Positions 6,247 through 12,221 of a stretch of 12,221 bases of DNA are shown one piece after another. Origin of the DNA: Bacteroidales bacterium (GTDB taxonomy: Bacteria; Bacteroidota; Bacteroidia; Bacteroidales; P3). Below the pieces are notes generated by a model, which was not told where the DNA came from, did no database searches, and saw only the letters and a list, made by a program, of their open reading frames with translations. The stretch is from assembly GCA_016281475.1 (NCBI GenBank), contig JAEEIS010000181.1:1-12221 (forward strand), given 5' to 3'. A program made the translations under genes and the position numbers. Position 1 is the first letter of the stretch; each line of letters starts with the position of its first letter.

Positions 6247-7587
6247 TCATTTTTCAAAGGTCAAGGGCATTGCGGTGGACTGGTTGGCGGGCATACCGTT
6301 GAGGAACACTTGGCGTATGCGGGTGTGGAGTGTCTGCCCTTCGAGGGGGCTCCAGCCGCATTTGTAGAGGATGCTGTCGTGGGTGATGTGCGTCTCGCCC
6401 TTCTCCACAATCACTAGGTCGGCATAGTAGTCGGGACGGATGAAACCGCGCCTCTCGATGCCGAAGATGGTGGCGGGGTTGTGGCACATCTTCTCCACGA
6501 GAAGGGGCAGCCACTCGCGCAGCACTTCGTCGTGGTCGTCGCGCTCCAACGCTGTGGGATTGAAGAACCCTTCCAGCATCATTTGCAGGCTGTGCTGGAT
6601 GCTGGGGATGCCGCCCGGCGCGTCGAAGTAGCGTTGCTGCTTGCTCTCCCATGTGTGTGGGGCATGGTCGGTGGCGATGGTGTCGATGGTGCCGTCAATC
6701 AGGCCACTCCACAGTGCCAGCCTATCGTCGTTGCTTTTGATGGCGGGGTTGCATTTGATTTGGTTGCCAAGGGTAGCGTAGTCGCGGTCGTCAAACCACA
6801 GGTGGTTAGGTGTTACCTCAGCGGTGATATTCTTTTCGTCCAAATCCTTATTGCTCAGCAGCGACAGCTCGGTGGCGGTGCTGATATGGGCGATATGGAG
6901 CCGCGTGCCATGTTTGCGGGCGCGTTCCACCGCCTTGTAAGTCGAAATGAAGCATGCCTCGGTGTTGCGAATCTTGGGGTGCAGGGAGGCAGTCTCGTTC
7001 TCGGTGCCGGCAAACTCCAACTTGTAGTTGCGCAGGTTGGCGGCAATGATCGACTCCTCCTCGCAGTGGGCGACAATTAGTTTCTTGCTGTCCTTAAATA
7101 GTTTTTCCAACGCCGTCTCTCTGCTTACCAGCATATTGCCCGTGCTGCTGCCTAAGAAAAGCTTGATGGCAGCGTAGCGGTCTGTCGGGATGGAGATCAG
7201 CTGGTCGATGTTATCGTTGGTCGCGCCCAGCATAAAGGCGTAGTTCACCGCGCTCTTCTGTTCGGCTATCGCCTCTTTCTCCTCCAAGGTCTCCAGCGTG
7301 GTGGTCTGCGGCTTAGTGTTGGGCATGTCGATGACTGAGGTCACTCCGCCTGCCAGTGCGGCGCGGCTCTCGGTAGCAAAGTCAGCTTTCTCAGGGAATC
7401 CGGGGTCGCGAAAATGGACGTGGGTATCGATGATGCCAGGCAGGATATAGCAGCCCTTGGCGTCAAACAGTTGCGGCTTTCGCAGCCTGCTTTCGTCAGC
7501 CACCAGACGACCATCATGTATGAAAAGGTCCCGTGTCTCCAGGGACCCTTCGTTGACGATAGTGCCGTTTTGGATAATATAGTCCAT
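6247..7587 (-). CDS. pyrC: Dihydroorotase
   Basis: A 446-aa cyclic amidohydrolase of the COG0044 type. It interconverts carbamoyl-aspartate and dihydroorotate, the third step of pyrimidine synthesis, in the cytosol. The metal site is complete: H56 and H58 in DTHVHFRDPG, a likely carbamylated K142 in IKLFLGSSTG, H174 in VAHCEEES, H234 in HIAHISTATE and D307 in ATDHAPH. R60 of the same first motif and N90 of IDMPNT are the usual substrate contacts. Related hydantoinases and allantoinases share the fold, but the HFRDPG and DMPNT motifs favour dihydroorotase. It lies 44 bp after the WG-repeat gene and that gap is almost wholly 9-bp repeats; no promoter box is obvious, so it may be cotranscribed with the WG gene. 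The lipoprotein start codon abuts its stop codon. Confidence 0.93.
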   Translation of the reverse strand: MDYIIQNGTIVNEGSLETRDLFIHDGRLVADESRLRKPQLFDAKGCYILPGIIDTHVHFRDPGFPEKADFATESRAALAGGVTSVIDMPNTKPQTTTLETLEEKEAIAEQKSAVNYAFMLGATNDNIDQLISIPTDRYAAIKLFLGSSTGNMLVSRETALEKLFKDSKKLIVAHCEEESIIAANLRNYKLEFAGTENETASLHPKIRNTEACFISTYKAVERARKHGTRLHIAHISTATELSLLSNKDLDEKNITAEVTPNHLWFDDRDYATLGNQIKCNPAIKSNDDRLALWSGLIDGTIDTIATDHAPHTWESKQQRYFDAPGGIPSIQHSLQMMLEGFFNPTALERDDHDEVLREWLPLLVEKMCHNPATIFGIERRGFIRPDYYADLVIVEKGETHITHDSILYKCGWSPLEGQTLHTRIRQVFLNGMPANQSTAMPLTFEK

Positions 7588-7588
7588 T

Positions 7589-7624
7589 GTCGGATAATTC
7601 AGAATAATCGGATTATTCAGAATT
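7589..7624 (-). repeat. Four 9-bp tandem repeats directly before pyrC
   Basis: On the minus strand the gap between the WG gene and pyrC holds AATTCTGAA (7624-7616), TAATCCGAT (7615-7607), TATTCTGAA (7606-7598) and TTATCCGAC (7597-7589), then one A and the pyrC ATG. A degenerate fifth unit overlaps the WG stop codon (7633-7625). Units alternate between TCTGA and TCCGA. The family is the same as at 2079-2123. A perfect 15-bp palindrome centred on 7610 (7603-7617) lies within it. Confidence 0.85.
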
Positions 7625-7631
7625 ATTTAGA

Positions 7632-9008
7632 TTAAAACTTGCGTTTGCCAGCCCAGTTGCGTGCTGCCACATAGGCATCGGCCGAGTTGTTGTAGATAGG
7701 CTTCACCACAAACTGGCCCGTATGGTCGATGCAGCCCCAACGGCCTTCCTCCTTGGCGGGGGCGACGCGGTTGTTCCATGTCTGGATAAAGGGCTTGGCA
7801 TCCTCCAGTCGCGGCAGGATGACCCACTCGCCCTCAAAGTCCACATAGCCCCAGTGGCCGGTGCCAGCCTCTTGTATCGGGTAGAGCCAGTGTCCCAGTT
7901 CGGCCTCCTCAATGCCCTTTTCGTTGTCGTCCCACTCCTGTCCAGCCTTCTGTGCCTCGCTGGAGAGGATAAACACGGGCTTCGACAGCAGTCGGCCATC
8001 CTCGTGGATGCTTGCCCACAGCCCGTTCTCGCACTTGGCGGTGGCAAACAGGCCTGTGTCGTTGGTGAAGTGCGACACATCAAGGTATATCGGTTGTATC
8101 GCCCAACTGCCGTCAGCTTTCACCCAGCCCCATAGGTTGGTGTCGGTGCGCATCTCGGGCAGCCGCCAGGCATCCATGTCGCGGCCATGCTCTATCTGCG
8201 ACAGGGCATACACGCAGTCGTCCTCATGGCTGAAGATAAACTCACTGATGACGTTGCCATTACGGTCGATGTTGCCCCAGCGGTCGTTCTTCAACGCCTG
8301 GGTGTAGATATAGTTGTGCTCGTTGGCAAACTGGCGTATCATGGCATATTGCGGCTGCACCACCCAGCGTCCCAGATAGTTCACTATGCCCCACTGGTTC
8401 TCGTTCTGCGGGTTGGGCACGCTGATGCGCCATGTGTCGTAGTGGCGTCCCACTATCCACTGGTGTCCGGCCTCGTAGGCATCCTCCATCGACACGAATA
8501 TGTTGTTGATAATCAATATTCCCTTTGCGTCGATGCAGCCCCAGCGGCCATCCAGTTTCACGGGGGCGAAGCTCATGGGGTCGGTGCCGAAATACTTGCC
8601 TGCGCCCTCGTAGGCGGGCTCGTACTTCCAGTTGCCGTAGTAGTTCACAAATCCCCACTTATGGTCGGCAGGGTTCTCGGCGGGGTAGATCCACTTGCCG
8701 GGCTCCTCGGCGCTGTACCAGTGGTCGCCAGCCTCCTGTGCCTCCTCTTGTGTTTTGAAGATATTGCGGACTATCATGTTGCCAGCATCGTCGATGCAGC
8801 CCCACCGTCCGTCGTACTTCACCACGGCAAATTTGCGCTCCTGGTGTTGGAATGCGAACGCCACCTGGTAGCGTGGAGGTATCTGCCAGATGCCGTTGCT
8901 GTTTTTATATCCATACTTCATGCCGATGTCGTCGAAGGCCAATGTCTGTGCCAACAGACTGCCACTCAGCATACATAGTGCAGTTAAGATTAGAACGTTG
9001 CGTTTCAT
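7632..9008 (-). CDS. Secreted WG-repeat protein (ten alternating WG units)
   Basis: A 458-aa exported protein built of WG (KWG-type) beta repeats. A Sec signal peptide covers residues 1-20 (cleavage after LLA, before Q21). Ten WG units follow and alternate between two types. Type A starts at residues 31, 117, 205, 292 and 385 (KYGYKN, KWGFVN, QWGIVN, LWGWVK, HWGYVD) with a following G-W...P-Y. Type B starts at 68, 155, 243, 330 and 423 (RWGCID three times, RWGNID, LWASIH), with an added helical tail, often like EDAYEAGHQW. The repeat is thus a dimer of 86-93 residues present five times. WG proteins are thought to act in protein binding at the envelope; no enzyme site is visible. ATG 9008 is chosen over 9032 because the latter lies upstream of the likely transcription start and MKRNVLIL begins the signal peptide. 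A well-formed promoter lies just upstream. Confidence 0.88.
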   Translation of the reverse strand: MKRNVLILTALCMLSGSLLAQTLAFDDIGMKYGYKNSNGIWQIPPRYQVAFAFQHQERKFAVVKYDGRWGCIDDAGNMIVRNIFKTQEEAQEAGDHWYSAEEPGKWIYPAENPADHKWGFVNYYGNWKYEPAYEGAGKYFGTDPMSFAPVKLDGRWGCIDAKGILIINNIFVSMEDAYEAGHQWIVGRHYDTWRISVPNPQNENQWGIVNYLGRWVVQPQYAMIRQFANEHNYIYTQALKNDRWGNIDRNGNVISEFIFSHEDDCVYALSQIEHGRDMDAWRLPEMRTDTNLWGWVKADGSWAIQPIYLDVSHFTNDTGLFATAKCENGLWASIHEDGRLLSKPVFILSSEAQKAGQEWDDNEKGIEEAELGHWLYPIQEAGTGHWGYVDFEGEWVILPRLEDAKPFIQTWNNRVAPAKEEGRWGCIDHTGQFVVKPIYNNSADAYVAARNWAGKRKF

Positions 9009-9029
9009 TTTATGTTGATTTCTAAGTTG

Positions 9030-9060
9030 CAAAAGTACATATTTTTTTTCATATAGCGAA
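9030..9060 (-). promoter_or_regulatory. Bacteroidetes-type promoter for the WG-repeat gene
   Basis: On the minus strand TTCG (9060-9057) stands as a -33 box with three of four bases of TTTG, followed after exactly 19 bp by TACTTTTG (9037-9030), a full match to the -7 consensus TAnnTTTG. The spacer and flanks contain A-tracts. The transcript would start close to 9023, leaving a leader of about 15 nt before ATG 9008. This promoter also could serve pyrC and the lipoprotein gene. Confidence 0.7.
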
Positions 9061-9170
9061 TATTTTTTTTAACAAAAGACTAACACCTCACTGTCAGTTC
9101 CTTTCTTTTGTCTTAGCTATTAGTATCGCTTGTGCCCAGTTGCTTGCACTCTGGGGCATGAAAAATGAAG

Positions 9171-9207
9171 AATAAGAGCCGGCAGGATGCGCCTGCCGAC
9201 TCTCATT
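9171..9207 (-). terminator. Strong terminator hairpin after clpB
   Basis: A 16-bp stem forms between 9171-9186 and 9192-9207 with a 5-nt loop (ATGCG). On the minus strand the two non-Watson-Crick positions are G-U pairs, so the stem is complete in RNA of that strand. The core is GCCGGCAGG / CCTGCCG. An outer 10-bp inverted repeat TGAAAAATGA / TCATTTTTCA surrounds it, and a T-run lies a few bases beyond the 3' arm. It is 38 bp after the clpB stop and separates clpB from the WG-repeat gene. Confidence 0.75.
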
Positions 9208-9244
9208 TTTCACCCTTTCGCCAAGATTGGAGAAAGTCTCATTT

Positions 9245-11836
9245 TTATTTCGGGTTGTAGAAGACAAACTGGTCGTCTATCACGTCGATGATGATGGTGT
9301 CGTTGGTCTTGATTTTCTCTTCCAGTATCTCGCGCGACAGCTCGTTGAGTATCTCCTTCTGTATGACCCGCTTCACCGGTCTTGCGCCCATAGCGGGGTC
9401 GTAACCTATCTCCGCCAGGTGGTCTATCGCCTCGTCGGTGGCGCTGATGAGGATGTCGTTCTTCTCCAACATCTTCGACACCAGTGCCAGCTGTATCTTC
9501 ACCACTTCGCGTATCTGGCTCTTCGTCAGCGGGCTGAACATGATTATCTCGTCGATACGGTTCAGGAATTCGGGACGTATTCTTTCCTTCAGCATTTCCA
9601 TCACCGCCTTCTTGGTCTCGTCCAGCTCGTATTGCGAGATGACGCTGCTGCCTTCCAGTCGTTCGCGGATGATGTCGCTGCCCATATTGGAGGTCATAAT
9701 GATGACCGTGTTCTTGAAGTCGGCCGTACGGCCCTTGTTGTCGGTCAGTCGGCCATCCTCCAACACCTGCAGCAGGATGTTGAACACGTCGGGGTGTGCC
9801 TTCTCTATCTCGTCGAACAGCACTATGCTGTAGGGTTTTCTGCGCACTGCCTCGGTCAGTTGGCCGCTCTCGTCATAGCCCACATAGCCCGGAGGCGCTC
9901 CTATCAGTCGCGACACGCTGTGCCGCTCCTGGTATTCGCTCATATCGATACGCACCATCATCTCCTCGTCGTCAAACAGCACCTCTGCCAGTGCCTTTGC
10001 CAGCTCGGTCTTGCCCACGCCGGTGGTGCCTAGGAAGATGAAGCTTCCGATAGGCCGTTTGCCGTCGCTCAGTCCTGTACGGCTGCGGCGTATGGCGTTG
10101 GCAATGGTGCTGATGGCCTCGTCCTGTCCCACCACGCGCTTGTGCAGTTCCTCCTCAATGTGTAGCAGCCGCTCGCGTTCGCTCTGCATCATTCGGGTCA
10201 CGGGGATGCCCGTCCACTTGGAGACCACTTCGGCTATCTGTTCCGAATCCACCTCCTCGTTTATCATGGCGTTGTCGGCCTGCATCTGTTTCAGTTGCTC
10301 CTTGAGGTCGGCCACATGTTTCTCCGCCTCCTTGATACGTCCGTAGCGCAGTTCGGCCACTTTGCCATAGTCGCCCGCACGTTCGGCCTGTTCGGCCTCG
10401 AACTTGTAGCTCTCGATGTTCTTCACCTCGGCCTGAATGCTTTCCACTATGTTCTTCTCGTTTTGCCAACGTGCCTTCATCTCGTTGCGCTGCTCGCCCA
10501 GTTCGCTTATCTCCTTGCCCAGCTGCGACAGCTTGTCTTGGTCGTTCTCGCGCTTGATGGCCTCGCGCTCGATTTCCAACTGGCGTATGCGGCGTTCTAT
10601 CTCGTCCAGCTCCTCTGGCACCGAGTCAATCTCCAACCGTAGCTTGGCCGCCGCTTCGTCGATAAGGTCGATGGCCTTGTCGGGCAGGAAACGGTCGCTG
10701 ATATAGCGGTGGCTCAGTTCGGCGGCGGCAATGATGGCCTCGTCCTTGATACGCACCTTGTGATGCACCTCGTAGCGCTCTTTCAGTCCACGCAGTATGC
10801 TGATGGTGTCGGCCACGTCGGGCTCGTCAATCAGCACGCTTTGGAAACGGCGTTCCAAAGCCTTGTCCTTCTCGAAATACTTCTGATACTCAGCCAGCGT
10901 GGTGGCACCGATGGCGCGCAGTTCGCCACGGGCCAGGGCGGGCTTCAGTATGTTGGCGGCATCCATTGCCCCTTCGCCACCGCCGGCACCCACCAGGGTG
11001 TGTATCTCGTCGATGAAGAGGATGATTTCGCCGTCGGCCTCGTTGATTTCGCGGATGACGCTCTTCAGCCGCTCCTCAAACTCGCCTTTGTACTTCGCAC
11101 CCGCAATCAGTGCGCCCATGTCTAGGCTGTAGATGGTCTTGCTCTTCAAGTTTTCAGGCACGTCGCCGCTCACGATACGGTGGGCCAACCCCTCGGCGAT
11201 GGCGGTTTTACCCACGCCGGGCTCGCCAATCAATATGGGGTTGTTCTTGGTACGGCGGCTGAGGATTTGCAGCACGCGGCGTATCTCCTCGTCACGCCCT
11301 ATCACGGGGTCCAGTTTGCCCGCCTGAGCCAGCTGGTTGAGGTTCTTGGCGTATTTGTTCAGGGCGTTGTAGGTCTCCTCGGCGCTCTGGCTGCCCACCT
11401 TGCTGCCCTTGCGCAGGTCGGCGATGGCGGCCTTGAGGCCTTTCTCGCTCACGCCCGCGTCTTTCATCAGCTGAGCCACTTTGTCGCGGCCCGAAAGCAG
11501 CCCTAACAGCAGATGCTCCACGCTCACGAACTCGTCGCCCATCTCGGTGGCGAGCTGCGAAGCCTTCACCAACGCCTGGTTGGCGTCGTTGCTAAGGTAT
11601 TGGCTACCGCCGCTCACACGGGGCAGGGTCTCCAGCATCGCATCCACCTGTTGTGTCAGCCGAGGCACGTTCACCTCCAGCTTCTTCAGCAAGAATGGCG
11701 TAACATTCTCGTCCTCGCTCAGCAGTCCTTTCAGCAGATGGCTCGTCTCGATGGCCTGGTGCTGCTTTGCCATGGCTATCTCCTGCGCCTTCTGTACCGC
11801 CTCTTGCGATTTGATTGTGAAATTGTTCAGATTCAT
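9245..11836 (-). CDS. clpB: ATP-dependent disaggregase ClpB
   Basis: An 863-aa Hsp100 chaperone that, as a hexamer in the cytosol and with DnaK, pulls proteins out of aggregates. Length and layout are those of full-length ClpB. The N-domain with two Clp_N repeats spans about 1-145. AAA-1 has Walker A GEPGVGKT (204-211, K210), Walker B ILFIDE (272-277) and the pore loop KYKG (248-251). The coiled-coil M-domain spans about 400-530 (rich in E, K, Q), the feature that marks ClpB rather than ClpA. AAA-2 has Walker A GTTGVGKT (603-610, K609), pore loop YVGYD (651-655), Walker B IVLFDE (671-676) and sensor-2 GARP (817-820). No ClpP-binding IGF/IGL loop is seen. ATG 11836 gives the family start [13 protein letters not shown]. 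It seems to be a single-gene unit, with a hairpin terminator after it and a palindrome upstream that may serve in stress control. Confidence 0.97.
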   Translation of the reverse strand: MNLNNFTIKSQEAVQKAQEIAMAKQHQAIETSHLLKGLLSEDENVTPFLLKKLEVNVPRLTQQVDAMLETLPRVSGGSQYLSNDANQALVKASQLATEMGDEFVSVEHLLLGLLSGRDKVAQLMKDAGVSEKGLKAAIADLRKGSKVGSQSAEETYNALNKYAKNLNQLAQAGKLDPVIGRDEEIRRVLQILSRRTKNNPILIGEPGVGKTAIAEGLAHRIVSGDVPENLKSKTIYSLDMGALIAGAKYKGEFEERLKSVIREINEADGEIILFIDEIHTLVGAGGGEGAMDAANILKPALARGELRAIGATTLAEYQKYFEKDKALERRFQSVLIDEPDVADTISILRGLKERYEVHHKVRIKDEAIIAAAELSHRYISDRFLPDKAIDLIDEAAAKLRLEIDSVPEELDEIERRIRQLEIEREAIKRENDQDKLSQLGKEISELGEQRNEMKARWQNEKNIVESIQAEVKNIESYKFEAEQAERAGDYGKVAELRYGRIKEAEKHVADLKEQLKQMQADNAMINEEVDSEQIAEVVSKWTGIPVTRMMQSERERLLHIEEELHKRVVGQDEAISTIANAIRRSRTGLSDGKRPIGSFIFLGTTGVGKTELAKALAEVLFDDEEMMVRIDMSEYQERHSVSRLIGAPPGYVGYDESGQLTEAVRRKPYSIVLFDEIEKAHPDVFNILLQVLEDGRLTDNKGRTADFKNTVIIMTSNMGSDIIRERLEGSSVISQYELDETKKAVMEMLKERIRPEFLNRIDEIIMFSPLTKSQIREVVKIQLALVSKMLEKNDILISATDEAIDHLAEIGYDPAMGARPVKRVIQKEILNELSREILEEKIKTNDTIIIDVIDDQFVFYNPK

Positions 11837-11960
11837 AGTTATTTGGTTTTATTTGTTATTACTCATAATTAATTGTGTCAATGCGCTAGCGTGTTATCGT
11901 GTTAATACTTCACGCATTTCCACTGCCACCCCAAAGCAATAACTATACCAAACAACGGGA

Positions 11961-11977
11961 ACTGCCAATTTGTCAGT
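11961..11977. promoter_or_regulatory. Near-perfect 17-bp palindrome upstream of clpB, possible operator
   Basis: ACTGCCAATTTGTCAGT is symmetric about the T at 11969: seven of the eight base pairs match, and only C11965 against T11973 fails. It lies about 125 bp upstream of the clpB ATG. On the minus strand TTGG in its downstream half is followed after 18 bp by TATAGTTA, a poor -33/-7 pair, so the site could overlap a promoter. A role in heat-shock control is inference; no regulator can be named. Confidence 0.45.
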
Positions 11978-12010
11978 CCTCGGTGCCAGTTCGATGATTT
12001 GTCTAAAATA

Positions 12011-12034
12011 GGCCTCCTAATGCTATGGGAGGCC
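12011..12034. terminator. GC-rich hairpin, possible terminator of a gene beyond the window
   Basis: GGCCTCC (12011-12017) pairs perfectly with GGAGGCC (12028-12034) across a 10-nt loop. On the minus strand the stem is followed by TATTTTA, so it could end a minus-strand transcript entering from beyond base 12221. The plus-strand tail (GCTGTTTCC) is poorer. It would insulate clpB from upstream transcription. Confidence 0.5.
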
Positions 12035-12078
12035 GCTGTTTCCTTTCATTGCGGAACCCTTATTTATCCTATATTTAG

Positions 12079-12169
12079 TTTACCTTTTGTTTAGATTTTA
12101 TTTACCTTTTGTTTAGGTAACATAAACAAAGAAGAGAGTAAATAGAAACAAAATAGAAGGTAAATAAAA
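12079..12169. repeat. Direct and inverted TTTACC-type repeats at the window edge
   Basis: TTTACCTTTTGTTTAG occurs exactly twice, at 12079-12094 and 12101-12116 (22-bp period). TTTTATTTACC (12096-12106) returns as an exact inverted copy GGTAAATAAAA at 12159-12169. Two more degenerate inverted copies can be seen in the purine-rich stretch 12121-12169. The left half is T-rich, the right half A-rich, so the region has strong strand asymmetry and could fold or bind a protein cooperatively. Confidence 0.7.
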
Positions 12170-12221
12170 AATATGTAAAGGGATAACTAGGGTGCTGAAA
12201 TGGCCTTTGGCAGGCGTGGGG

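Larger units (their letters stand above)
11837..12221. other. 385-bp non-coding region upstream of clpB to the window edge
   Basis: No credible gene is seen on either strand. Reading away from clpB, it holds an A/T-rich leader; a TTGACA string on the minus strand (around 11881-11876) that could be a -35-like element; a near-perfect 17-bp palindrome (11961-11977); a hairpin (12011-12034); then a pyrimidine-rich half followed by a purine-rich half with direct and inverted repeats (12079-12169). Which part drives clpB and which belongs to a gene beyond the window cannot be settled here. Confidence 0.6.

Noticed and set aside
8187..8978. Plus-strand frame opposite the WG-repeat gene (263 aa)
   Set aside because: Its apparent repeats are the complement of the WG repeats; no start context or known motif.
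11876..11881. TTGACA as a classical -35 box of clpB
   Set aside because: The matching -10 at 17 bp is poor (TAACAA) and the main Bacteroidetes sigma factor does not use this consensus; kept only as a remark.

Overview
The window looks like a piece of a Bacteroidales chromosome (Bacteroides/Prevotella-like), of moderate GC content. The reasons are the Bacteroidetes-type promoter before the WG-repeat gene (a TAnnTTTG -7 box with a TTTG-like -33 box 19 bp away), A/T-rich leaders without clear Shine-Dalgarno sites, and typical Bacteroidales families: an M20C dipeptidase, a two-domain PepSY-like periplasmic protein, a DUF4143 ATPase and an alternating WG-repeat protein. I see no tRNA, rRNA, CRISPR array or transposase.

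Plus strand, 1-4727: the C-terminal end of a DUF4143-type ATPase, then a probable two-gene unit of pepD (aminoacyl-histidine dipeptidase) and a 690-aa NDP-forming acyl-CoA synthetase. A hairpin follows, then a 149-aa protein with a cysteine-rich N-terminus that I cannot name.

Minus strand, 4909-11836, in order of transcription: clpB (disaggregase), a strong terminator, a secreted WG-repeat protein with its own promoter, pyrC (dihydroorotase), an internally duplicated lipoprotein whose start codon directly follows the pyrC stop, and a secreted PepSY-like protein. The two arms converge at 4728-4908, where one terminator for each strand sits.

The genes are mostly housekeeping or envelope genes. 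PepD plus the acyl-CoA synthetase fits peptide and amino-acid fermentation with ATP recovery (inference). The most unusual part is the spacers. Five sites in four spacers carry short tandem repeats, with unit lengths of 7, 8 or 9 bp, read on the same strand as the flanking genes. Two separate loci (2079-2123 and 7589-7624) share one 9-bp family and fill nearly the whole gap between a stop codon and the next ATG. One spacer (5335-5475) is a mosaic of 7-mers, a triple-hairpin REP-like element and 8-mers. Upstream of clpB there is a near-perfect 17-bp palindrome and, at the window edge, a cluster of direct and inverted TTTACCTTTTGTTTAG-type repeats.
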